Shown piece by piece: positions 1 through 8,241 of a stretch of 46,740 nt of DNA. Under the pieces are notes generated by a model. The model searched no databases. It had not been told where the DNA came from and was given only the letters and a program-made list of their open reading frames with translations. Source of the DNA: Zoogloeaceae bacterium. Lineage in GTDB: Bacteria; Pseudomonadota; Gammaproteobacteria; Burkholderiales; Rhodocyclaceae. Location: positions 1 through 46,740 of the forward strand of contig JAEUNY010000164.1 in assembly GCA_016791005.1 (NCBI GenBank). Reading direction: 5' to 3'. The position numbers and the translations under genes are program-made. How positions within the stretch are numbered: position 1 is the first letter of the stretch; each line of letters opens with the position of its first letter.

Positions 1-255
1 GTGGCGCTGATCATCGGCGCCAACGACGTGGTGAACCCGGTGGCGCGGACGGACAAGTCCAGCCCCATCTACGGCATGCCCATCCTCAACGCCGACATGG
101 CCCAGAACTGCATCGTCATCAAGCGGGGCAAGGGCTCGGGCTACTCCGGCATCGAGAATGCGCTCTTCTACAAGGAAAACACCCGGATGCTCTACGGCTC
201 CGCCCAGCAGGCGGTGGGCGAGATCATCCAGCATGTGAAGACCTTGTCGGCCTGA
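1..255 (+). CDS. pntB: NAD(P) transhydrogenase subunit beta, C-terminal end (partial)
   Basis: This is the last 84 residues of the beta subunit of the proton-translocating NAD(P)+ transhydrogenase, an inner-membrane enzyme that makes NADPH from NADH at the expense of the proton gradient. The visible part is the end of the NADP(H)-binding domain III. It carries the family stretch IIGANDVVNP, then SPIYGMPIL, then KRGKGSGY and the closing FYKENTRMLYG. The GTG at position 1 is an internal valine codon, not a start, because the gene enters from the left edge. A strong terminator follows the stop, so pntB ends its transcription unit. The identification is firm although most of the protein lies outside the window. 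Confidence 0.95.
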   Translation: MALIIGANDVVNPVARTDKSSPIYGMPILNADMAQNCIVIKRGKGSGYSGIENALFYKENTRMLYGSAQQAVGEIIQHVKTLSA

Positions 256-270
256 GCTTCGCTTCGACCC

Positions 271-302
271 AAAAATGCCCGCCCATCGGCGGGCATTTTT
301 TT
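271..302 (+). terminator. Rho-independent terminator after pntB
   Basis: A 13-bp perfect stem (AAAAATGCCCGCC paired with GGCGGGCATTTTT) with a CATC loop ends in a run of T, 16 bases after the pntB stop codon. Confidence 0.93.
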
Positions 303-415
303 GCCGAGCCTTTGGGGGGGCCTATGAAACAATCCGTCGCACACAGGGCGAGCCGAATTTGGCACACTGATTGCGGCACACTTTCGTGCCTGTCTGTCAT
401 GACGAGGAGGGAGCC

Positions 416-865
416 ATGGGCAAGTCGATTCTGGCCATTGCGGCCTTGGGGGCGGCGCTGACGGGCTGCGTCGCCTATGACGATGGCTACTACTCCCGAT
501 CGGGGGGCTACTACGGGGGTGGGAGCGGCGTCTATTCCAATGACGGCTACTACTCCACCTATCCCCGGCGGGACTCAGATCGCGACGGCATCCCCGACGC
601 CTACGATCGCCATCCCTACGGCACGCCCCATCGCTATCGCGAACGGGATCAGGATCGTGATGGCATCCCCGACAGCCGCGACAAGGACCGGGATGGTGAC
701 GGGGTCCGCAACAAGTACGACGCCAACCCCGACAACGCCCGGGACGACCGCAACCGGCGGGATCTTGATGGCGACGGCGTTCGAAACCGCAAGGATCGGG
801 ATCGGGATGGAGATGGCGTCCCCAACGACCGGGATCGCCACCCCGACAATCCCTACCGCCAGTAG
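416..865 (+). CDS. Lipoprotein with thrombospondin type 3 (Ca2+-binding) repeats
   Basis: This predicts a 149-residue secreted lipoprotein. The ATG at 416 was chosen because GAGGAGG lies just upstream and because it gives a textbook lipoprotein signal (hydrophobic stretch ending ALTGC, lipidated Cys at residue 18). A Gly/Tyr/Ser-rich linker follows. The rest is made of acidic repeats of the form DxDxDGxxD (for example DSDRDGIPDAYD and DRDGDGVPNDRD), the thrombospondin type 3 or OmpA-linker type that binds calcium. There is no C-terminal OmpA domain, so the protein is essentially a lipidated calcium-binding tail. A role in envelope stability or calcium buffering is inference. It is a single-gene unit between two hairpins. 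Confidence 0.8.
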   Translation: MGKSILAIAALGAALTGCVAYDDGYYSRSGGYYGGGSGVYSNDGYYSTYPRRDSDRDGIPDAYDRHPYGTPHRYRERDQDRDGIPDSRDKDRDGDGVRNKYDANPDNARDDRNRRDLDGDGVRNRKDRDRDGDGVPNDRDRHPDNPYRQ

Positions 866-873
866 CCTTCCGA

Positions 874-898
874 GGGCCGCTCCCGCGTGGAGCGGCCC
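874..898 (+). terminator. Hairpin after the lipoprotein gene, possible terminator
   Basis: A perfect 10-bp GC-rich stem (GGGCCGCTCC / GGAGCGGCCC) with a 5-base loop starts 8 bases after the stop codon. It is followed only by CTCTGGTAT rather than a real T run, so efficient termination is uncertain. Confidence 0.5.
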
Positions 899-983
899 CT
901 CTGGTATGCTGCGCCGCTTCTAAATTCTCAGGATGGCGGCGGACCCCCAAAGGGCCGTGGGCCGTTCGATCACGGTCTTGACC

Positions 984-2024
984 ATGCGTATCCAGGAATT
1001 TCGCCAGCACCTTCGCGATGCGGGGGCCAAGCCCTGCCATGAGGGCCGCATTCTCCGGGCCTGGCTGGCGGGCGAGCCCCTGGCAGCCATGGATCGCCTC
1101 GGCCGTCCCGGGGCTGACCTGCCTGCTGGCGTGCGCACCCGGCTGCCGACGCTGGCCGCCGAGTTGGCCGGCCTGGCCCGCATCCACGACGAGCACCATG
1201 CCGAGGATGGCTCTGCGCGGTGGGTGGTTACCCTTGCGGATGGGCAGATGGTCGAATCCGTCCTCTTGCCGCGGGATGGCTTGTGCGTCTCCACTCAGGT
1301 GGGCTGCGCGGTGGGCTGCGTCTTCTGCATGACTGGGCGAGAGGGCTTGGTGCGTCAGGTGGGCAGCGCCGAGATCGCCGCCCAGGTTGTCCTTGCGCGA
1401 TCCCGTCGCAAGGTCGGCCGGGTGGTGTTCATGGGCATGGGCGAGCCGTCCCACAATCTGGAGAACGTGCTGGAGGCCATCCAGGCCCTCGGCCAGGAAG
1501 GTGCGATTGCCCACAAGAACCTGGTCTTTTCGACCGTCGGGGACCTCCGGGTTTTCGAGCGTCTCCCCCTTGGGCCGGTGAAGCCCGCCCTGGCCATTTC
1601 GCTGCACTCGACCCTGGCGGAACGCCGGGCGGAATTGCTGCCCCGGGCGCCCCGCATCAGCCCTGAAGAACTCGTTGCCCTCGGCGAGGCCTACGCCCGT
1701 CGGGTGGGTCACCCTATCCAGTACCAATGGGCGCTGATCGATGGGGTCAATGACGGCACCGAAGAACTGGCCGGCATGGCCCGCCTTCTCGCCGGCAAAC
1801 ACGCGATGATGAACCTGATCCCCTACAACCAGGTGCCTGGCCTGCCATTCCGCCGACCGCCAGGGGAGCGGGTCGCTCACATCGTGGCGTCGCTCCGGGC
1901 CCAGGGTATTGTCACCACGGTGCGTCAATCCGCCGGCCAGGACGTGGACGGCGGTTGCGGCCAGTTGCGTGCCCGCAGCCAAGTGCTGCGGGGGCCGCGG
2001 CCGCGGGGCACCCTGGCCGCCTAG
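984..2024 (+). CDS. RlmN/Cfr-family radical SAM methyltransferase-like protein
   Basis: This is a 346-residue radical SAM protein of the RlmN/Cfr family, which methylates adenine 2503 of 23S rRNA (RlmN also acts on some tRNAs). The iron-sulfur cysteines are C108, C112 and C115 (CAVGCVFC). The cysteine equivalent to the radical-handling one is C101 (LCVSTQ), and the C-terminal methyl-carrying cysteine is C325 (VDGGCGQL). MGMGEP and ALAISLHS are also present, so all catalytic residues are kept. The N-terminal part is shorter than in housekeeping RlmN, and the gene is not in the usual ndk/pilF/hisS context, so it may be a paralogue with another RNA target. The start could instead be ATG 933. The stop codon shares CTAG with the stop of the convergent antiporter gene. 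Confidence 0.8.
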   Translation: MRIQEFRQHLRDAGAKPCHEGRILRAWLAGEPLAAMDRLGRPGADLPAGVRTRLPTLAAELAGLARIHDEHHAEDGSARWVVTLADGQMVESVLLPRDGLCVSTQVGCAVGCVFCMTGREGLVRQVGSAEIAAQVVLARSRRKVGRVVFMGMGEPSHNLENVLEAIQALGQEGAIAHKNLVFSTVGDLRVFERLPLGPVKPALAISLHSTLAERRAELLPRAPRISPEELVALGEAYARRVGHPIQYQWALIDGVNDGTEELAGMARLLAGKHAMMNLIPYNQVPGLPFRRPPGERVAHIVASLRAQGIVTTVRQSAGQDVDGGCGQLRARSQVLRGPRPRGTLAA

Positions 2025-3280
2025 GCCGGCGGCGGCTGGACGGCTTCTGTTCGTGCCGCCAAGGTGCAAGCGATGCGTTGAATCGTCAGCCCTTGGGCGA
2101 GAATTGAAAACACCACCACGCAGTAAGTGAGGGCGAGGACCACCTCCCGCTCCGGTCCGCTGGGCAGTGACAAGGCCAGGGCCACCGAGACTCCGCCCCG
2201 GAGCCCCGCCCAGGTCAGGAGCCGCCAGCCGCCGCGGGGCAGATCGAGCACCACCGCCAGGAGGGAGAGCGGTGTCGCCACGCTGATCGCCCGGGCGGTC
2301 AGGGTAATCAGGATCGTCACCGCGGCGGCGGCTAGGATCCCCAGGCTGAAGGACACCCGGACAATCTCCAGGCCGATGAGGACAAAGAGCACGGTGTTCA
2401 AAAGGCCGTCCATCAGCGTCCAGAAGCGCTCCAGGTGGTCCCGCGTGCCGGCCGGTAAGGCCCGGGTGCGGCTCTTGGTGCCCACCACCAGGCCCACCAC
2501 CACCATGGCCAAGGGGCCGGAGCAGTCGAGGTGGTCGGCGAGCCCATAGCCACCCATCACAGTGGCCAGGGTCAGCAGCACCTCCACTTCGTAACTATCC
2601 ACCCCGCGCAGCAGGCCATAGAGCAGGTAGCCCAGCAGCAGGCCGAGGATGATCCCGCCGCCGCCCTCCCGGGCCAGCAACAGCAGGCCGTCGTGCCATG
2701 CGGGGATTTCTCCGGTCTTGATCATCGAGAGGGCGAGGGCGAAGAGCACGACGCCCACTGCGTCATTGAAGAGGGATTCGCCGGAGATGATGTCCTCCAG
2801 CGCCTTGGGCACCTTGGCCGATTTCAGGACCCCGGCCACCGCTACGGCGTCGGTGGGCGAAATCAGGGCGCCGAAGACCAGGCAGTAGGCGAGCGGCAGA
2901 TGGAGGTCCACCAGGGGCAGGATCTTCCACAGGGCGAGGCCGACCAGAAGCGCCGAGGCCGTGGTGCCGAAGATGGCCAGGGCTCCCACCGGCCATTTCA
3001 ACCGCCGCAGCCGGGCCAGATCGACATGCAGTGCGCCGGCGAAAAGGAGGAGCGCCAGCATGCCCCGCATCAACACCCCGGGGAAATCCACCGAGGCCAT
3101 CATGGCCTGCTCGTACTGGCGGGGCGCGCTCAGCCCGAGGTGATCCAGGCCGATGAGACCGAGGGAGATCGCCATGGCGATGGTCATCACGCCGATGGTG
3201 GTCGGCAGGCCGATCATCCGGTGATTGATGTAGGCGAACAGGGCGGTGACGACGAGGCACCAGACGGCGATCTGTAGCAT
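2021..3280 (-). CDS. Na+/H+ antiporter, CPA1 (NhaP/NhaO-like) family
   Basis: This is a 419-residue polytopic inner-membrane protein with about 12 hydrophobic segments. The CPA1 exchanger motifs are clear: [13 protein letters not shown], and [16 protein letters not shown], whose Asn-Asp pair is the ion-binding core. The family exchanges Na+ (or K+) for protons and supports pH and salt homeostasis. The C-terminus is short and has no large cytoplasmic regulatory domain. The gene stands alone, convergent with the RlmN-like gene and divergent from gcdH across about 200 bp. The specific cation cannot be told from sequence. Confidence 0.9.
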   Translation of the reverse strand: MLQIAVWCLVVTALFAYINHRMIGLPTTIGVMTIAMAISLGLIGLDHLGLSAPRQYEQAMMASVDFPGVLMRGMLALLLFAGALHVDLARLRRLKWPVGALAIFGTTASALLVGLALWKILPLVDLHLPLAYCLVFGALISPTDAVAVAGVLKSAKVPKALEDIISGESLFNDAVGVVLFALALSMIKTGEIPAWHDGLLLLAREGGGGIILGLLLGYLLYGLLRGVDSYEVEVLLTLATVMGGYGLADHLDCSGPLAMVVVGLVVGTKSRTRALPAGTRDHLERFWTLMDGLLNTVLFVLIGLEIVRVSFSLGILAAAAVTILITLTARAISVATPLSLLAVVLDLPRGGWRLLTWAGLRGGVSVALALSLPSGPEREVVLALTYCVVVFSILAQGLTIQRIACTLAARTEAVQPPPA

Positions 3281-3479
3281 GGCGAAAAGGGCGTGGATGC
3301 AATGCCCGCGGCACGTCTGGGGTGGGTCCCGACCAGGGCGGGCGTGCCAGTGTAGCGCCCGGCAGGCTACTGTGGGGGTCGCTGTGGGCTGCCGCCCCGA
3401 CGGCCTGACCCCCGCCTCGCCGCTGCGGTGCTACCCTGACGCCAGCCCACTGCCATCAGGGCGACGGAGGAGGGACACA

Positions 3480-4652
3480 ATGGAATTTCAATGGGACGAC
3501 CCACTACGGCTGGAACGGCAGCTGAGCGATGACGAGCGAATGGTCCGCGACGCGGCGGGGGCCTTCGCCCAGGGCCAGCTTGCGCCCCGCATCCGCGATG
3601 CTTTCCGTGCCGAAACCACGGACCCGGCGATTTTTCGCGAGATGGGCGAGATGGGCCTCCTGGGGGCGATGATCCCCGCGGAATACGGCGGCGGCGGACT
3701 CAATGCCGTGTCCTACGGTCTCATCGCCCGGGAGATCGAGCGGGTGGATTCGGCCTTTCGCTCCATGATGAGTGTCCAGTCATCCCTGGTCATGCTGCCG
3801 ATCTACGAGTTCGGCACCGAAGCGCAGCGGCAGAAATTTCTGCCTCGTCTCGCCCAGGGCGAATGGATCGGCTGCTTCGGCCTCACCGAGCCCAACCACG
3901 GCTCGGATCCAGGGGGCATGGAAAGCCGGGCGCGCCCGGTGCCTGGGGGATACCGCCTCAGCGGGGCCAAGATGTGGATCACCAACAGCCCCATCGCCGA
4001 CGTCTTCGTGGTGTGGGCCAAGGACGATGGCGGAAAGATCCGCGGATTCGTGCTGGAAAAGGGCATGCAAGGCCTCGCCACGCCGGTGATCCACGGCAAG
4101 GTGGGATTGCGGGCGTCCATCACTGGAGAAATCGTGATGGACGAGGTCTTTGTGCCCGAGGAAAACGCCTTCCCGGACGTCCGGGGTCTCAAGGGACCCT
4201 TCACCTGCCTCAACTCGGCGCGCTACGGCATCGCCTGGGGCGCCCTGGGCGCCGCCGAGGACTGCTGGCACCGGGCGCGGCAATATGTGCTGGATCGAAA
4301 GCAGTTTGGCCGCCCCCTGGCGGCCAATCAGTTGGTGCAGAAAAAGCTCGCCGACATGCAGACCGAGATCGCCCTCGGGTTGCAGGGCTGTCTGCGCCTG
4401 GGCCGGATGAAGGACGAGGGCATCGACGCGGTCGAAATGACCTCGCTCCTGAAACGAAACTCCTGCGGAAAGGCCCTGGACATCGCCCGCAGTGCCCGGG
4501 ACATGCTGGGCGGCAACGGCATCTCAGACGAATACGGCGTGATCCGCCATCTGGTGAATCTGGAGGTCGTGAACACCTACGAGGGGACCCACGACATCCA
4601 CGCTCTCATCCTCGGCCGCGCCCAGACCGGCATCCAGGCCTTTACTGCCTGA
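3480..4652 (+). CDS. gcdH: Glutaryl-CoA dehydrogenase
   Basis: This 390-residue flavoprotein converts glutaryl-CoA to crotonyl-CoA by dehydrogenation and decarboxylation, in lysine, tryptophan and aromatic acid degradation. The match to the family is strong along the whole length: [33 protein letters not shown], the [16 protein letters not shown] segment specific to GcdH, and the catalytic base E368 in [16 protein letters not shown]. The start at 3480 follows GGAGGAGGG by 5 bases, and the reading frame upstream of it has no family similarity. The gene stands alone here. The CaiB-type CoA transferase that often accompanies gcdH is not adjacent, and only a CoA-transferase scrap lies downstream (4682-4726). 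Confidence 0.93.
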   Translation: MEFQWDDPLRLERQLSDDERMVRDAAGAFAQGQLAPRIRDAFRAETTDPAIFREMGEMGLLGAMIPAEYGGGGLNAVSYGLIAREIERVDSAFRSMMSVQSSLVMLPIYEFGTEAQRQKFLPRLAQGEWIGCFGLTEPNHGSDPGGMESRARPVPGGYRLSGAKMWITNSPIADVFVVWAKDDGGKIRGFVLEKGMQGLATPVIHGKVGLRASITGEIVMDEVFVPEENAFPDVRGLKGPFTCLNSARYGIAWGALGAAEDCWHRARQYVLDRKQFGRPLAANQLVQKKLADMQTEIALGLQGCLRLGRMKDEGIDAVEMTSLLKRNSCGKALDIARSARDMLGGNGISDEYGVIRHLVNLEVVNTYEGTHDIHALILGRAQTGIQAFTA

Positions 4653-4681
4653 ATCCGGTCGCGGTGACCGCCCCCGGCCGG

Positions 4682-4726
4682 AAGGGCCATGCGGCGGGCA
4701 TCCTTTCGCAGTTGCCGGCGAAAATG
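4682..4726 (-). pseudogene. Remnant of the 3' end of an acetyl-CoA hydrolase/transferase gene
   Basis: Read on the minus strand, these 15 codons give HFRRQLRKDARRMAL. The intact CoA hydrolase/transferase of this window (8332-9627) ends in DFRGQLREDARRMHLL. The match holds at DNA level too, with GGCAACTGCG and GCCCGCCGCATG identical in both. Upstream of these codons the similarity fades and no long reading frame exists, so this is a decayed scrap of a paralogous gene. Confidence 0.55.
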
Positions 4727-4809
4727 GCAAGGGATTGGCCGGGCAGATCGAGGAGAGAACCATCCGCGGCTGATGACAGGGTGAAGGCGCCGTCGATCAG
4801 TGATGGCGC

Positions 4810-5304
4810 TCAATGTGGGGCATGCGTATCCGACGGTTCCAGCCGCATCTGGAGGTGAGGTGGACGTTGCGTAACGCACCGAAAGCCAAGGCGTGCATAC
4901 AACCGGCGTGCCGGGTTGTCCGCCGCGACATTGAGGGTCACCGCCAGACCTGCAGCCGCCGCCTCGCCGATCAAGCGCTTTAAGCAGGCGCCACCAACAC
5001 CTTGTCCGCGGCGCTCCGGGAGCATGCTGATGTCGATGAGGTGGAGGGCGTCGGCGGTGCGGGCATACCAAATTCGGCCGACCGGCAGCGACTGGCCGCC
5101 CTCGACCTGCTCAACCACCAGACAACGCGCCTGTGGCCAGGCTGACCGATACGCCTGCTCCCGGGCGCGCGCCTGCATGTCCACCAGGACCACGCGCTGG
5201 CCGTCAGGCAGTCCGTCGACGGCGTGAAGCCAGTCGCACAGGCTGGCGTCGAGGCGCTGTAGGAACTCGCGGTCGGCTTCGCCTACCTCGCGCCACACCG
5301 GCAA
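4810..5304 (-). CDS. GNAT-family N-acetyltransferase
   Basis: This is a 164-residue acetyltransferase of the GNAT fold. The acetyl-CoA-binding motif A is LPERRGQGVGGACLKRLIGEA (R/Q-x-x-G-x-G/A), followed by the motif B region VAADNPARRLYARLGF. The start is unusual. An in-frame TAG lies just upstream, leaving TTG at 5304 or GTG at 5298, and the preceding collar gene ends only 9 bases before the TTG, so translation is probably coupled. It is the last gene of the PEP-CTERM/collar run. The acceptor substrate is unknown. Modification of the collar proteins or their ligand is a guess from position only. Confidence 0.85.
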   Translation of the reverse strand: MPVWREVGEADREFLQRLDASLCDWLHAVDGLPDGQRVVLVDMQARAREQAYRSAWPQARCLVVEQVEGGQSLPVGRIWYARTADALHLIDISMLPERRGQGVGGACLKRLIGEAAAAGLAVTLNVAADNPARRLYARLGFRCVTQRPPHLQMRLEPSDTHAPH

Positions 5305-5313
5305 GCCGGACCC

Positions 5314-5832
5314 CTAGCTTCGTGGCGGGAAGATGCCTTCCAGCGCAATGATGAAATTCAGCGCCAGGTAGGGCTGTACATTGTTGTGCGGAGCCCCACC
5401 ACCGGCCGGCACCACCGCCAACGAATCCATCGCCACCCGGTTTCCCGGCTGGCGGTACGCCGAGGCGCCGCTGCCCACCGGGGACAGTGCGACCGCGGGG
5501 CCCGGGGTGCCGGTGGTGGCTGAGGGTGCCGCGTTCATCCCGTGCTGATGGGCTGGAATTTCCTGTTGCTGAAGCGATACCGAAGCGGTGCCGCCTGTCT
5601 CGCCAAGCACGCGCGGCGTCAGCCCCGGGCCGGCACCTTGGTGCATGGGGAAGCGCCCCTGCAAGTTGGGCAGCGCGAAGGTCGTACGGCCGTCACCACC
5701 GTAGGTCACACCGAGCAGCGCGAACAGCGCGCTGTTCTGCGCAATCGCCATAATCTGGCCATTGCAGAAGGCCCAGCCGCGCGGCGCGAAGTTGCCACCG
5801 AAGATTCGGATTTCGCCGATGAAGGGATCCAT
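5314..5832 (-). CDS. Tail-collar domain protein (microcystin-dependent protein type), copy 3
   Basis: This 172-residue protein has the phage tail-collar fold near its N-terminus: FIGEIRIFGGNFAPRGWAFC, then NGQIMAIAQNSALFALLG and the TFALPNLQGRFPMH strand. A PAHQHGM motif sits mid-protein, and it ends with NFIIALEGIFPP. It is the third of three tandem homologues (about 170 residues each, gaps of 13-15 bases) and precedes the GNAT gene. There are no other phage structural genes, so this is the free-standing chromosomal type of collar protein rather than part of a prophage. Its molecular role is unknown. No signal peptide is visible. Confidence 0.85.
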   Translation of the reverse strand: MDPFIGEIRIFGGNFAPRGWAFCNGQIMAIAQNSALFALLGVTYGGDGRTTFALPNLQGRFPMHQGAGPGLTPRVLGETGGTASVSLQQQEIPAHQHGMNAAPSATTGTPGPAVALSPVGSGASAYRQPGNRVAMDSLAVVPAGGGAPHNNVQPYLALNFIIALEGIFPPRS

Positions 5833-5847
5833 GACCGGCTCCTGTTC

Positions 5848-6351
5848 TCAGTTTGGTGACGGGAAGATCCCGAACAGCGCGATGATGAAATTGACGGCCT
5901 GGAACGGCGCCATGTTCGTGTGTGGCTGGTTGCCCCCCGCCGGGCCGGTGGCGTCCGCGGCCATCGGGGTCGACGGCGCACCGCTGCCGTAGAACTGGAC
6001 CGCCGCCGAGGTGGCCAGCAAGCCCGTGGGTCCGGCCGCAGGCGTCGCCGCCGCGGTGGATGCCCTGACCCCGTGGTTGTGGGAAGGAAGCTGGGCCGGG
6101 TTCAAGGTCACATTCTCGCTGCCCGCCATCTGGCCGATCGGATTCGACGGGCCCACGTGCACCGGCACCCGGCCCCGCAGATCCGGCAGGGCGAAGGTGG
6201 TCTGGCCGTCGCCGCCGTAGATCGTTCCGATCAACGCGAACAGGACTTCGTTCTGGGAAATCGGCAGCAGGCTGCCGTCACAGAACGCCCACCCGTTAGG
6301 CGCGTAGTTGCCCGCGAACATCCGGATCTCTCCGACATAGGGATCGCTCAT
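5848..6351 (-). CDS. Tail-collar domain protein, copy 2
   Basis: This 167-residue homologue of its two neighbours has the same layout: YVGEIRMFAGNYAPNGWAFC, SQNEVLFALIGTIYGGDG, TFALPDLRGRVPVH, then LPSHNHGV and the ending NFIIALFGIFPSPN. The middle third (residues about 95-135, rich in Ala, Thr, Gly and Pro) is the part that differs most among the three, as expected of a surface or ligand-contacting insert in a trimeric collar fold. It lies 13 bases downstream of copy 1 and 15 bases upstream of copy 3. Confidence 0.85.
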   Translation of the reverse strand: MSDPYVGEIRMFAGNYAPNGWAFCDGSLLPISQNEVLFALIGTIYGGDGQTTFALPDLRGRVPVHVGPSNPIGQMAGSENVTLNPAQLPSHNHGVRASTAAATPAAGPTGLLATSAAVQFYGSGAPSTPMAADATGPAGGNQPHTNMAPFQAVNFIIALFGIFPSPN

Positions 6352-6364
6352 CGTCGTGCTCCCG

Positions 6365-6877
6365 TCAACTGCGTGAGGGGAAGATCCCCTGGGTTGCGAT
6401 CATGAAGTTCACCGTGAGGTAGGGCTGCATGTTGTCGTGGGGCTGGCTGCCGCCGGTAGGGCTCAGGGACTGGGGCGAGAGGTCCACCGTTGGCGTACCC
6501 CCGGGCGTGTAGATGTCCACACCCCCGCGGCCCTTGGCGGCGGGCATGGCGCCGTTGGGTTGTGGGCTGCTCGCCAGGTCTGAAACGGCCATGAGGGCGT
6601 GGGAGTGCGAAGGCAGCTCCGCCGAATTCAGGGTGTGCGTGGCTTCGCCGCCAGGCAAACCTTGGGGATGGGTGCCGTCGACGTGTAACGGCGCGCGTCC
6701 GCGCAGATCCGGCAGCGCGAAAGTGCTGACGCCATTCCCCCCATACATCGTGCCGAGCAGGGAGAACAGGGCCTGATTGGTGTTGATCGCCAGCAACTGG
6801 CCGTTGCACAGCGCCCATCCGCGCGGCGGAGTGGGAAACGCGGCGATGCGGATTTCGCCGAGGAAAGGTTCGGCCAT
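6365..6877 (-). CDS. Tail-collar domain protein, copy 1
   Basis: This is a 170-residue collar-domain protein and the first of the three. It shows FLGEIRIAAFPTPPRGWALC, then NQALFSLLGTMYGGNG, TFALPDLRGRAPLH, LPSHSHAL and the ending NFMIATQGIFPSRS. The ATG at 6877 follows AGAGGAGG closely. An in-frame extension upstream to 6973 would run into the PEP-CTERM gene and lacks similarity. The gap to the PEP-CTERM stop is only 31 bases with no hairpin, which suggests one transcript for all five genes. Confidence 0.85.
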   Translation of the reverse strand: MAEPFLGEIRIAAFPTPPRGWALCNGQLLAINTNQALFSLLGTMYGGNGVSTFALPDLRGRAPLHVDGTHPQGLPGGEATHTLNSAELPSHSHALMAVSDLASSPQPNGAMPAAKGRGGVDIYTPGGTPTVDLSPQSLSPTGGSQPHDNMQPYLTVNFMIATQGIFPSRS

Positions 6878-6908
6878 GGGGTCCTCCTCTTGGGAATTGG
6901 GGCAGGTC

Positions 6909-7643
6909 TCAGGCCGGGTTCGAGCCTGCAGCGCGGCGGCGCCGCCACACGGGAAGCCCCGCCAACCCGGCAAGCACCAGCGCGATGGAAGCGGGTTCAG
7001 GAACCGGATTGGGGTCGCCTCCGCCTCCAGTCGTGCTGCCGCAATTGGCCGTGCCGACGACGCAGGTCTGAAGGTCGAACACGATGGTGGCGAAGCTGAG
7101 CCCGCTGCCAGCGGTGTTGGCGATGGACAGGGTGTCGATGTCGAAGGACAGCGAGCCAGGATTGTTGGGATCGAAGTGGAGCAAGGTAGTCAGGTTGGCA
7201 GGTGACACCACATTGGTGCCACTGACCAGCACGCCGGTGATGATCTCGTTGGCGATGCTCAGCCCGGAGAACTGATATTGCGCGGGGTCGCCGGGTAGTC
7301 CGAGAAAGCCTGTCGTCAGGATGCCGCCGGATTCAGCCCCTGAACCGAGTGTCAAGATGATGTCGTGGGTCGCATCACCAAACACAATGGACTCGGTCGA
7401 CAGCATGAAGCTGCCGATGTTGCTGCCGTCCCCGGGATGGATGCCCGTGCCGACAGCGACCGTGTCAGTGAGCAGGATCGGTGTCGAGTCCCCGGTCGTG
7501 CCGTCGGTAAAGCCACCCGGCGCGTCGAGCGTTACCTTGATCGGCCCAGACAGCAGCGCGGCGTGTGCCGAAGTGGCCGCCATCGCCGCGGCCATGGAAA
7601 CGGCGAGGCAAGCCAAGCCGTTGCGGAAGGTTCTGGACTTCAT
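6909..7643 (-). CDS. PEP-CTERM sorting domain-containing secreted protein
   Basis: This is a 244-residue exported protein. It has a Sec signal peptide (cleavage likely after AHA at residue 28), a Thr/Ser/Gly-rich body of unknown fold, and a C-terminal sorting signal: VPEP at residues 214-217, a hydrophobic helix ALVLAGLAGLPVW, then RRRR. In the PEP-CTERM/exosortase system such a tail is cut by the membrane protease exosortase as the protein reaches the envelope or exopolysaccharide matrix. The exosortase gene is not in this window. The body matches no enzyme family I recognise. It heads a tight run with three collar proteins and a GNAT enzyme. RBS AGGGGGAAAAC precedes the ATG. Confidence 0.88.
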   Translation of the reverse strand: MKSRTFRNGLACLAVSMAAAMAATSAHAALLSGPIKVTLDAPGGFTDGTTGDSTPILLTDTVAVGTGIHPGDGSNIGSFMLSTESIVFGDATHDIILTLGSGAESGGILTTGFLGLPGDPAQYQFSGLSIANEIITGVLVSGTNVVSPANLTTLLHFDPNNPGSLSFDIDTLSIANTAGSGLSFATIVFDLQTCVVGTANCGSTTGGGGDPNPVPEPASIALVLAGLAGLPVWRRRRAAGSNPA

Positions 7644-7845
7644 GGTTTTCCCCCTGGTGACGCCTCATTGCCGATTGGACATGTCAACAAGGCCGTCGCG
7701 CCTGGCGGACATTGGTCGGGTCCTCGGCGACCCGGGAAAGGCGGGCCGCGTCAGACCGAATTGGCTCCACTGAGCCTGAAACCTTCCTGCGACAGTCGGA
7801 ACCTGGACGCAGGGCACTCCGTCCGCCCACCACCAACTCGACAGT

Positions 7846-7868
7846 CGGGCAATTGCGTAACTTGCCCG
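7846..7868. promoter_or_regulatory. Inverted repeat, possible operator upstream of the PEP-CTERM gene
   Basis: Perfect 7-bp arms (CGGGCAA / TTGCCCG) are separated by 9 bases, about 200 bp upstream of the PEP-CTERM start. The symmetry suits a dimeric regulator. No regulator can be assigned. Confidence 0.3.
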
Positions 7869-8241
7869 CTGAGGCGTCAGGGTTTTTCTTACTTTTTCGG
7901 CAGTATCCGGGGGCGTGGGACGGAGGTCAATCCTTGAATGCATAAGCGCCTGTCTTGGGGGTGCGCGTTTGGCATTGGACTCGATCGTCCCCGTCGGCGG
8001 GGCGACAAGTCTCTTCCTGAACGGAGTGGAAAACCGGCTGCCTTGCGGCTTGGCGACCACGCAAGCACCTGATGATCGACGCCGCTTGAAAGGGTGCGAC
8101 GGGCATGACGGAGCACCCGAGCCGACCGCGTGTCGCAACAGGGGCAAAAGCTCAGTCGCCAGACCTGGGAGATTCCGGCGATCCCCTTCAGATCAGCGGT
8201 GGAGGAGCTTTTCCGCGAAGAGGCTCGCCTCGTGTGGAGCG

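Noticed and set aside
192..2069. Long open frame on the minus strand across the lipoprotein and RlmN-like genes
   Set aside because: It is a GC-rich shadow with Arg/Gly/His-rich translation and no family similarity, while the plus-strand genes have clear motifs and ribosome sites.
5314..6877. Three collar-domain genes taken as a prophage remnant
   Set aside because: No capsid, tail, lysis or integrase genes accompany them. The copies are intact with good spacing, which fits the free-standing chromosomal collar family.
7682..7687. Exact TTGACA on the minus strand upstream of the PEP-CTERM gene
   Set aside because: No -10-like hexamer lies 15-19 bp downstream, so it is probably chance.
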